From positions 3,605,501-3,669,500 of the forward strand of contig NZ_CP064781.1 in NCBI RefSeq assembly GCF_016858125.1: a stretch of DNA of 64,000 bases, written 5' to 3'. A program made the position numbers and the translations under genes. The DNA comes from Azospira restricta. GTDB lineage: Bacteria > Pseudomonadota > Gammaproteobacteria > Burkholderiales > Rhodocyclaceae. Below, in pieces: positions 45,416 through 52,633 of the stretch (position 1 is its first letter; every line of letters begins with the position of its first letter). The notes below the pieces were generated by a model. The model made no database searches. It saw only the letters and a list, made by a program, of their open reading frames with translations, and had not been told where the DNA came from.

Positions 45416-46315
45416 TTACGCGGGCGCATTCGCGTGCGCCCCCAGCAGGTTGAAGATGCTGCCGAAGTCCAGCCCGCCGTTGCCGGCCTTGCTGTGCAGG
45501 TCGTACAGGTTGCGCGCGAGCGCCCCCATCGGCACGCTGGCGCCCACGGAGAGCGAGTTCTCGACGGCCAGGCCGAGGTCCTTCAGCATCAGGTCGACGC
45601 CGAAGCCGCCGGCGTAGCCGCGCGACGACGGCGCGCTGTCCATCACGCCGGGGCACGGGTTGTAGACCTCGAGCACCCAGTTGCGCCCCGAGCTCTTGGC
45701 CATGATCTCGGACAGCACCTTCGGGTCCATGCCGTTGGCCATGCCCAGGCGCAGCGCCTCGGCCGTGCCCGACATCAGGATGCCGAGCAGCATGTTGTTG
45801 CACACCTTGACCGTCTGCCCGGCGCCGCTGTCACCGGCATGGAAGATGTTCCTGCCCATCTTCTCGAGCAGCGGCCGCGCCCGGTCGAGCGCGCCTGCCG
45901 CGCCGCCGACCATGAAGGTCAGCGTACCGGCCTGGGCGCCGCCGGTGCCGCCGGAGACCGGTGCGTCGAGCATCGCGAAACCGCGCGCGGCGGCCGCCAC
46001 GGCGACCTTGCGCGCCGCTTCCGGGGCGATCGTCGAGCAGTCGATGAACAGCGTGCCGGGGGCAGCACAGTCGAGCACGCCGCCCGCGCCGAGGTAGGTC
46101 GCCTCGACGTGGCGCGACGCCGGCAGCATGGTGACGACCGCGTCGGCACCGGTCACGGCGGCGGCGGCCGATACCGCCCGCTCGCCGCCGACAGCCGCCA
46201 GCGCGTCCATCTGCGCCGCCGACAGGTCGAAGCCGCTGACGGCGAAACCGGCACGGGACAGGTTCTGGGCCATCGGCAGGCCCATGTTGCCGAGGCCGAT
46301 GAAAGCGATCTTCAT
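45416..46315 (-). CDS. mmsB: 3-hydroxyisobutyrate dehydrogenase
   Basis: A 299-residue NAD(P)-dependent beta-hydroxyacid dehydrogenase. The Rossmann motif FIGLGNMGLPMAQNLSRAG, DAPVSGGTGGAQAGTLTFMVGG (substrate-binding signature), and catalytic Lys in GAGQTVKVCNNMLLG identify the family; the sequence context of mmsA and a hydroxyisobutyryl-CoA hydrolase favours 3-hydroxyisobutyrate as substrate (valine breakdown). It lies seven bases downstream of mmsA; a 60-base gap separates it from livG. Confidence 0.93.
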   Translation of the reverse strand: MKIAFIGLGNMGLPMAQNLSRAGFAVSGFDLSAAQMDALAAVGGERAVSAAAAVTGADAVVTMLPASRHVEATYLGAGGVLDCAAPGTLFIDCSTIAPEAARKVAVAAAARGFAMLDAPVSGGTGGAQAGTLTFMVGGAAGALDRARPLLEKMGRNIFHAGDSGAGQTVKVCNNMLLGILMSGTAEALRLGMANGMDPKVLSEIMAKSSGRNWVLEVYNPCPGVMDSAPSSRGYAGGFGVDLMLKDLGLAVENSLSVGASVPMGALARNLYDLHSKAGNGGLDFGSIFNLLGAHANAPA

Positions 46316-46322
46316 GCTGGCC

Positions 46323-47837
46323 TCACTTCAGCGAGATGGTGGTGTTCACCTTGCCGGCCGAGCTGCCTTCCTCGAACCAGCGGGCGGTGACGGTCTTGGT
46401 CTGGGTCCAGAAGGCGATCGCCTGCTTTCCGTTCGGGCCGAGGTCGCCGAGCTTCGAGGCGCGCGAACCAGTGAAGCTGAAGTAGGCGACCGGCACCGGG
46501 ATCGGCACGTTGATGCCGAGCTGGCCGACGTCGATCTCGTTCTGGTACTTGCGCGCCGCCCAGCCGCTCGACGTGAAGATCGAGGTGCCGTTGCCGTTCG
46601 GGTTGGCGTTGACGAAGGCGATCGCCTCGTCCAGCGTGTCGACGCCGACGACGCACAGCACCGGCCCGAAGATCTCCTGGTCGTAGATGTCCATGCCCGG
46701 CTTGACGTCGGCGAAGACGGTCGGGCCGACGAAGTTGCCGGACTCGTAGCCGGGCACCTGGCAGTCGCGGCCGTCGAGCAGCAGCCGGGCGCCCTGCGCG
46801 ACGCCGCTGTCGATCAGGTTGATGACGCGCGTGCGGGCATTCCTGTTCACCAGCGGACCGAGGTCGGCCGAGCGGTCGGTGCCCGGGCCGACCTTCAGGC
46901 CGCGCGACTTCCCGACCAGGTCCTCCAGCCAGTTGCGCGCGTCGCCGACCAGCACCGCCACCGAGTTGGCCATGCAGCGCTGGCCGGCGGCGCCGAAGGC
47001 GGAACCGATCAGGTTGTTGAGCGCCTGCTCCTTGTTGGCGTCCGGCATGATCACGCAGTGGTTCTTGGCGCCCATCATCGACTGCACGCGCTTGCCGGCG
47101 TCGGAAGCGCGGCGGTAGATGTGCGTGCCGACGTGGGTCGAGCCGATGAACGACAGCGCGCGGATGTCGGGATGGTCGCAGATCATGTTGGCCACCTCGG
47201 CGCCGCCATGCACGACGTTGAGCACGCCGGCCGGGACGCCGGCCTTGTGCGCCAGCTCGACGAGCATCATGGTCGAGGTCGGGTCCTGCTCGGACGGCTT
47301 CAGCACGAAGGTGTTGCCGGCGGCGATGGCCAGCGGGAACATGAAGCAGGGCAGCATCACCGGGAAGTTGAAGGCGGTGATGCCGGCGCCGACGCCGATC
47401 GGCTGCAGCAGGTTGTACACCTCGACGCCGGTGGCGGCGTTCTCGGCGATCTCGCCCAGCTGCAGGCTGGTGATCGTGCACGCGTGCTCGACCGCCTCGA
47501 GGCCGCGGCCAACCTCGCCTTCGGCGTCGGGCAGCGTCTTGCCGTGCTCGCGGGTGATCATCTCGGCCAGCGGGCCGACGTTCTCGCGCAGCAGCTGCTG
47601 GAACTTGAGCATGATGCGCAGGCGGCTCGACAGCGAGGTGTTGCGCCAGGTCTTGAAGGCTTCCTTGGCGGTCGCCACGGCGAGTTCGACTTCCTCCGGC
47701 GTGGCGAACGGGACGCGGGCGACGACTTCCTGCGTCGCCGGGTTGGTCACGTCGCGCCACTCCTTGGCGCGCGACGGGTAGGCCTTGCCGCCGATGAAAT
47801 GATGGATGGTGGCGACTTCAGTCTTGGAGGTGGACAT
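46323..47837 (-). CDS. mmsA: Methylmalonate-semialdehyde dehydrogenase (CoA-acylating)
   Basis: A 504-residue aldehyde dehydrogenase converting (methyl)malonate semialdehyde to propionyl-CoA or acetyl-CoA. The family marks are [31 protein letters not shown], the NAD/CoA region [26 protein letters not shown], the catalytic Cys in [16 protein letters not shown] and [14 protein letters not shown]. The start is the ATG at 47837 ([20 protein letters not shown]). It is the second gene of the cluster after the binding protein, and its TTTGCAAA at 47850-47857 lies just before the start. Confidence 0.95.
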   Translation of the reverse strand: MSTSKTEVATIHHFIGGKAYPSRAKEWRDVTNPATQEVVARVPFATPEEVELAVATAKEAFKTWRNTSLSSRLRIMLKFQQLLRENVGPLAEMITREHGKTLPDAEGEVGRGLEAVEHACTITSLQLGEIAENAATGVEVYNLLQPIGVGAGITAFNFPVMLPCFMFPLAIAAGNTFVLKPSEQDPTSTMMLVELAHKAGVPAGVLNVVHGGAEVANMICDHPDIRALSFIGSTHVGTHIYRRASDAGKRVQSMMGAKNHCVIMPDANKEQALNNLIGSAFGAAGQRCMANSVAVLVGDARNWLEDLVGKSRGLKVGPGTDRSADLGPLVNRNARTRVINLIDSGVAQGARLLLDGRDCQVPGYESGNFVGPTVFADVKPGMDIYDQEIFGPVLCVVGVDTLDEAIAFVNANPNGNGTSIFTSSGWAARKYQNEIDVGQLGINVPIPVPVAYFSFTGSRASKLGDLGPNGKQAIAFWTQTKTVTARWFEEGSSAGKVNTTISLK

Positions 47838-47930
47838 GGTGGATCTTCCTTTGCAAAAAAACGGAGGCACGGATGCTGCGGGGGTTGGCGTTTCCTGCCA
47901 CTGCGCCTGACGCGGGCGAACCCTCCCCCG

Positions 47931-47955
47931 CCGGCCTGCCGAAAAGGCAGGCCGG
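47931..47955 (-). terminator. Strong hairpin between the binding-protein gene and mmsA
   Basis: A 10-bp perfect stem CCGGCCTGCC/GGCAGGCCGG with a 5-base loop, without a T-run downstream. It could attenuate or stabilise transcript ends so that the binding protein is made in excess, as usual in ABC operons. Confidence 0.55.
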
Positions 47956-48002
47956 AATGGGGTGTTACTGGCGAGATGACGGGCTTGGAGTCTTGGCGCG
48001 GG

Positions 48003-49220
48003 CTACTTCGCCGCAACCAGCGCGCAGGTCGAATCCTTCAGCGGCTTGAAGGCGATCTGCGCGGGGATGGTGGACACCAGGTTGTAGTAGTCCCACGGGC
48101 CCTTGGACTCGCTCGGCTTCTTCACCTGGAACAGGTACATGTCGTGCGCCACGCGGCCGTCGGGACGGATCGTGGCGTTGCGCATCACCGGGTCCTTGAT
48201 CGGCAGCTCGCGCATCTTCTGCGTGACGACCTTCCAGTCGTCGCTCTTGGCGGCAGCCACGGAGCGCAGGTAGTGCAGCACGCTGGAATAGACGCCGGCC
48301 TGCACCATGGTCGGCTTGAAGCCCTTGTGCAGTTTCTCGAAGCGGGCGGAGAAGGCGCGCGTCTCGTCGTCCATGTTCCAGTAGAAGCCGTCGGAGAAGA
48401 CCAGCCCCTGCGCGGTGTCGAGACCCATCGCATGGACGTCGGTGAGGAACAGCAGCAGCGCCGCCAGCTGCTGGTTCTTGTCGCTGCCGATGCCGAACTC
48501 GCGCGCCGCCTTGATCGCATTGACCGTATCCTGGGCGCCGTTCGACAGGCCGATGATCTGCGACTTGGACGCCTGCGCCTGCAGCAGGAAGGACGAGAAG
48601 TCGTTGGCGTTGAGCGGATGGCGGACGTTGCCGACGACGTTGCCGCCGTAGGTCTTCACCACCTCGCTGGCCTCCTTCTCGAGCGAATGGCCGAAGGCGT
48701 AATCGACGGTGACGAAGTACCACGACTTCGCCCCCTGGCGGGTCAGCGCCGCCGCCGTCCCGGACGCCGCCGAATAGGTGTCGAACATCCAGTGGAAGCC
48801 GTTCGGCGCGCAGTCCTCGTTGGTCAGGCGGGTAGTCGCCGGGCCGCTGTACAGCGCGACGCCGCCCTTCTCCTTGATCAGCTTCTGGATCGCCAGCGCG
48901 CCGGCGGAGTTGGTCAGGTCGGCGAGCACGTCGACCTTGTCGCGGTCCAGCCACTCGCGCGCCTTGGCCGAGGCGATGTCGGCCTTGTTCTGGTGGTCGG
49001 CCGACAGCACCTCGATCTTCATGCCCTTGCATTCGGCCTTCAGGCAGTCCTCGACCGCCATCTTGGCGGCGACGACGGAGCCGGGGCCGCCCATGCCGGA
49101 ATAGGTGCCGCCCATGTCGGTGAGCACGCCGACCTTGACGACGCCGTCGGAAACCTGCGCCTGGGCGGCGGCGGAGAAGGCCAGCAGAACGGCGGCCAGG
49201 GATTTTTTCAGTTGCAGCAT
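48003..49220 (-). CDS. Liv-type ABC transporter periplasmic substrate-binding protein
   Basis: A 405-residue exported protein of the Peripla_BP_6 type. A signal peptide (LKKSLAAVLLAFSAAAQAQ) is followed by VKVGVLTDMGGTYSGMGGPGSVVAAKMAVED, DHQNKADIASAKAREWLDRDKVDVLADLTNSAGALAIQKL and WYFVTVDYAFGHSLEKEASEVV. Within this superfamily it looks closer to proteins annotated for aromatic or other carboxylates than to LivJ of E. coli, so leucine/valine as ligand is not assured. ATG at 49220 (MLQLKKS). First gene of the liv-mms cluster and divergent from a LysR gene. Confidence 0.88.
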   Translation of the reverse strand: MLQLKKSLAAVLLAFSAAAQAQVSDGVVKVGVLTDMGGTYSGMGGPGSVVAAKMAVEDCLKAECKGMKIEVLSADHQNKADIASAKAREWLDRDKVDVLADLTNSAGALAIQKLIKEKGGVALYSGPATTRLTNEDCAPNGFHWMFDTYSAASGTAAALTRQGAKSWYFVTVDYAFGHSLEKEASEVVKTYGGNVVGNVRHPLNANDFSSFLLQAQASKSQIIGLSNGAQDTVNAIKAAREFGIGSDKNQQLAALLLFLTDVHAMGLDTAQGLVFSDGFYWNMDDETRAFSARFEKLHKGFKPTMVQAGVYSSVLHYLRSVAAAKSDDWKVVTQKMRELPIKDPVMRNATIRPDGRVAHDMYLFQVKKPSESKGPWDYYNLVSTIPAQIAFKPLKDSTCALVAAK

Positions 49221-49359
49221 GAGTTGTCTCCTACTCGTGAATGTGCGGTCGCGGTTGCATGTCGTTTTTGTTACCGTGCGGCGAGTATATTTAGACATTT
49301 CTGCAATAGAATAGAGAACCAAAGCAAACTTGCTGTGCATTTTTGCAAAGCCAAAAATC

Positions 49360-50286
49360 ATGAACAATCTCCGGATCGACTGGGACAACCTGCGCATCTT
49401 TCTCGCCGTCGCGCGCAGCCAATCGGCGCTGGAAGCGGCCGGGCAGCTGGAACTGGATCACTCGACGGTGACCCGGCGCCTGCACCGGCTGGAAAAGGAA
49501 ATCGGCAGCAAGCTGTTCGACCGCACCACGCAAGGCCATCGGCTGACGCCGACCGGCGACCGGCTGCTGGAAGCCGTCGAGCGCATCGACAACGCGCTGA
49601 GCACCGTCGACGCCGAGATCGGCGGCGACAGCCAGGTGCTGACCGGCCAGGTCCGCCTCGGCGCGACGGAGGGCTTCGGCAGCTTCTTCCTGGCGCCGCA
49701 CCTGGCGGATTTCTGCGCCCGCCACCCCGGGATCACCGTCGACCTGCTGCCGGTACCGCGCTTCGTCAACCTCTCCAAGCGCGAAGCCGATCTCGCGGTC
49801 AGCATCGAACGCCCCGAGAGCGGCGCCTACGTCGTCTGCAAGCTCGCCGACTATCGCCTGCAGCTCTACGCCACCCGCCACTACCTCGACCGCAACCCGA
49901 CCATCTCCACGCTCAGCGACCTGCAGATGCACCGCTTCATCGGCTACGTCGATGAACTGACCTTCAGCACCGAATTGCGCTACCTGAGCAAGCTGGCCCC
50001 CGGCGCCGCGGTCAAGCTGCGCAGCACGAGCATCGTCGCCCAGTTCTTCGCCGCGCGGCAGGGGCACGCGCTGGCCGTGCTCCCGTCGTTCATCGGCAAC
50101 ACCAGCCCGGACCTGATCCCCGTGCTGCCGCGCACGGTCGAGGTGGTGCGCTCGTTCTGGCTGATCGCGCCGAGCGAGCGGCGCGAGATCGCCCGCGTGC
50201 GCGCGCTGTGGGATTTCCTGCGCGAACGCGCCGACCGCAACCGCGCCTACCTGATGGGCGAGACCGACAGCATCGTCTGGAGTTGA
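49360..50286 (+). CDS. LysR family transcriptional regulator (divergent from the liv-mms cluster)
   Basis: A 308-residue regulator. The winged helix MNNLRIDWDNLRIFLAVARSQSALEAAGQLELDHSTVTRRLHRLEKEIGSKLFDRTTQGHRLT is followed by the effector domain (VRLGATEGFGSFFLAPHLADFCARHPGITVDLL). The 139-bp gap to the binding-protein gene contains AT-rich sequence with inverted elements (TTCTGCAATAGAA at about 49299-49311, TTTGCAAA at 49342-49349) where it may bind. Divergent arrangement points to control of the liv-mms operon. In this subfamily the effector is not predictable. Confidence 0.9.
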   Translation: MNNLRIDWDNLRIFLAVARSQSALEAAGQLELDHSTVTRRLHRLEKEIGSKLFDRTTQGHRLTPTGDRLLEAVERIDNALSTVDAEIGGDSQVLTGQVRLGATEGFGSFFLAPHLADFCARHPGITVDLLPVPRFVNLSKREADLAVSIERPESGAYVVCKLADYRLQLYATRHYLDRNPTISTLSDLQMHRFIGYVDELTFSTELRYLSKLAPGAAVKLRSTSIVAQFFAARQGHALAVLPSFIGNTSPDLIPVLPRTVEVVRSFWLIAPSERREIARVRALWDFLRERADRNRAYLMGETDSIVWS

Positions 50287-50315
50287 GCAGCGGCGGCGAT
50301 GCGATAATCACCGCC

Positions 50316-51254
50316 ATGACGATCCTGATCGAAATCATCCTCAAGGCCGGCCGCTCGGCGATCGAGCTGTCGCTGTTCGTACTGCTGCCGGTGATGGTGG
50401 TGATGCTGTCGCTGATGCGCATGCTGGAGGCCCGCGGCGTGCTCGACTGGCTGGTCGCCCGGCTGACGCCGTGGCTGAAGCCGGTCGGCCTGACCGGGCT
50501 GGGCGTGTTCGCGGCGCTGCAGATCAACTTCGTCAGCTTCGCCGCGCCGGTGGCGACGCTGGCGATGATGGAGCAGCGCGGCGCCTCCGACCGCCACCTC
50601 GCCGCGACGCTGGCGATGGTGATGGCGATGGCGCAGGCCAACGCCTCGTTCCCGCTGGCCGCGCTCGGGCTGACCCTCGGGCCGGTGCTGGCGCTGTCGC
50701 TGGTCGGCGGCCTGGCGGCGGCGGCGGTCACCTACCACCTGTTCGGCCGGCGGCTGGACAGCGCCGAGCAGCGCCTCGACGAAACGCTCCATCACCCGGT
50801 CGCGGACGACGCCAAGGGCGTGCTCGACGTGATCAACCGCGCCGGCGCCGAGGCCTTCAAGATCGCCATCGGCGCGATGCCGATGCTGGTGCTGTCGCTG
50901 GTCGTGGTCACCGCGCTGCGCGCCGGCGGCGCCGTCGATGCGCTGACCTACCTGCTGGCGCCGCTGCTGGCGGCGGTGCAGATCGACAGCGCGCTGATCC
51001 TGCCGGCACTGACCAAGTACCTGGCCGGCGGCAACGCGATGCTCGGGGTGATGGACGAGATGCTGCGCCAGCAGCAGGCCACCGTCGCGCTGCTCAACCG
51101 CAGCGCCGGGTTCCTGATCCACCCGCTCGACCTGGCCGGCGTCGCCGTGCTCATTTCCGCCGGCAAGCGCGTCGCCACGGTGTGGAAGCCGGCGGCGCTC
51201 GGCGCCGGCGTCGGCATCGCCGTGCGTACGCTCGGCCACGCCTTCCTGGCCTGA
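50316..51254 (+). CDS. Nucleoside-recognition (Gate) domain membrane protein
   Basis: A 312-residue integral membrane protein with two Gate/nucleoside-recognition-type halves (about residues 15-130 and 190-300). Hydrophobic segments include AIELSLFVLLPVMVVMLSLMRML, VFAALQINFVSFAAPVATLAMM, LGLTLGPVLALSLVGGLAAAAV and IAIGAMPMLVLSLVVVTALRAGG, with the conserved LILPALTKYLAGGNAMLGVMDEM. Related proteins include YjiH and SpmA/B; substrate unknown. It starts 30 bases after the LysR gene, with a GATAAT seven bases before the ATG. Confidence 0.78.
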   Translation: MTILIEIILKAGRSAIELSLFVLLPVMVVMLSLMRMLEARGVLDWLVARLTPWLKPVGLTGLGVFAALQINFVSFAAPVATLAMMEQRGASDRHLAATLAMVMAMAQANASFPLAALGLTLGPVLALSLVGGLAAAAVTYHLFGRRLDSAEQRLDETLHHPVADDAKGVLDVINRAGAEAFKIAIGAMPMLVLSLVVVTALRAGGAVDALTYLLAPLLAAVQIDSALILPALTKYLAGGNAMLGVMDEMLRQQQATVALLNRSAGFLIHPLDLAGVAVLISAGKRVATVWKPAALGAGVGIAVRTLGHAFLA

Positions 51255-51357
51255 GCCTTGAATCGCCCGGCCGGCAACCCCATACTACGGGAAACCCGAG
51301 AGGCACGCCGGAGGCCCGACGATAACCGGCATCCCCCAGGGGCAGGAGGAGGAGAAG

Positions 51358-52494
51358 ATGGATTTGCAGACGTGTTCGTTCACGCCCGCCGGCGGCTGGA
51401 CGAAGGGGCTGTCGTCGGCACTCGATTCGGAACGCACGCTGGTGTTCGTTTTCGGCGCGCCGGAATTCCGCGACGACGACCGTGCCGTCGGCGAACTGCG
51501 GCGCACCTTTCCCCGCTCGCACATGCTCGGCTGCTCGACGGCCGGCGAGATCGCCGGTGTGCTGGTCAACGACCACAGTCTGTCGGTGGCGATCGTCCGT
51601 TTCGCGCACAGCGACGTCGAAATCGCCGCAGCGCAAATTAGCGGCGCAGCCGACTCCTTCGCGGCCGGCGCCAGGATCGGCGGCTCGCTGCCACCGGACG
51701 GGCTGCGTGCGGTATTCGTGCTGTCCGACGGACTCAAGGTCAACGGCAGCGAACTGGTGAAAGGGCTGAACGCCAGCCTGCCCGCAGGAACCGTCGTCAC
51801 CGGCGGGCTCGCCGCCGACGGCGACCGCTTCGAACGCACCTGGGTGCTGCACGACGGCCGCCTGCAAAGCGGTGTGATCGTCGCCGCCGGACTCTACGGC
51901 GACCGCCTGCGCGTCGGCCACGGCTCGCGCGGCGGCTGGGACAGTTTCGGTCCCGAGCGGCGCGTCACCCGTGCGGCCGGCAACGTGCTTTACGAACTCG
52001 ACGGCAAGCCGGCGCTGTCGCTTTACAAGGAGTACCTCGGCGAGCGCGCGGCGGGTCTGCCGGCAACCGGTCTGCTCTTCCCGTTGTCGATCCGGCTGGA
52101 CACCGAGGATGCACCGAATCTGGTGCGCACGATCCTCGCCGTCGACGAAGCGGCACAGTCGATGACCTTCGCCGGCGACATCCCGCAGGGCTGCATGGCC
52201 CGCCTGATGCGCGCCAATTTCGACCGCCTGGTCAACGGCGCCAGCATCGCCGCCGACCAGGCCGCCGGATCCTCGCCCGCGGCGCCGACGCTGGCAGTCG
52301 CGATCAGCTGCGTCGGCCGCCGCCTCGTCCTCGGCGAACGCATCGAGGAAGAGACGGAAGTCGCGCTCGAGCACCTGCCGCCGGGAACACAGCAGGTCGG
52401 CTTCTATTCCTACGGCGAGATTTCGCCATACGCCTCCGGCTCGTGCGATTTGCACAACCAGACGATGACGCTGACCACCATCGCGGAGTGCTGA
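51358..52494 (+). CDS. FIST N/C domain sensory protein
   Basis: A 378-residue cytoplasmic protein made of FIST N (about residues 30-220) and FIST C (about 225-360) domains. The N-terminal ALDSERTLVFVFGAPEF and FPRSHMLGCSTAGEIAGVLVNDHSLSVAIVRF, GGLAADGDRFERTWVLHDGRLQSGVIVAAGLYG and the C-terminal QVGFYSYGEISPYASGSCDLHNQTMTLTTI are classic FIST blocks. FIST proteins are thought to bind small ligands, perhaps amino acids, and usually stand next to signalling enzymes. Here the next gene is a PAS-GAF-GGDEF-EAL protein on the same strand, a typical pairing. A Shine-Dalgarno GGAGGAG is evident. Confidence 0.92.
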   Translation: MDLQTCSFTPAGGWTKGLSSALDSERTLVFVFGAPEFRDDDRAVGELRRTFPRSHMLGCSTAGEIAGVLVNDHSLSVAIVRFAHSDVEIAAAQISGAADSFAAGARIGGSLPPDGLRAVFVLSDGLKVNGSELVKGLNASLPAGTVVTGGLAADGDRFERTWVLHDGRLQSGVIVAAGLYGDRLRVGHGSRGGWDSFGPERRVTRAAGNVLYELDGKPALSLYKEYLGERAAGLPATGLLFPLSIRLDTEDAPNLVRTILAVDEAAQSMTFAGDIPQGCMARLMRANFDRLVNGASIAADQAAGSSPAAPTLAVAISCVGRRLVLGERIEEETEVALEHLPPGTQQVGFYSYGEISPYASGSCDLHNQTMTLTTIAEC

Positions 52495-52633
52495 AATGCT
52501 CCCCCCACCCTCGACCTTCGCGCAGGGCTTGCCGATGCGGCAAGTCCGTTCGGTCGGCACGGCGGGAAGGCTGACGATGCCGCGCGCTGCGCCGGCGACC
52601 TTGACCGGCCACTGAGCGCGTACCGGCAAAGCC

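Noticed and set aside
49299-49349. TTTGCAAA and TTCTGCAATAGAA as operators of the liv-mms cluster (TTTGCAAA also at 47850-47857)
   Set aside because: Eight-base palindromes are too short to claim from two sites; mentioned in gene entries only.
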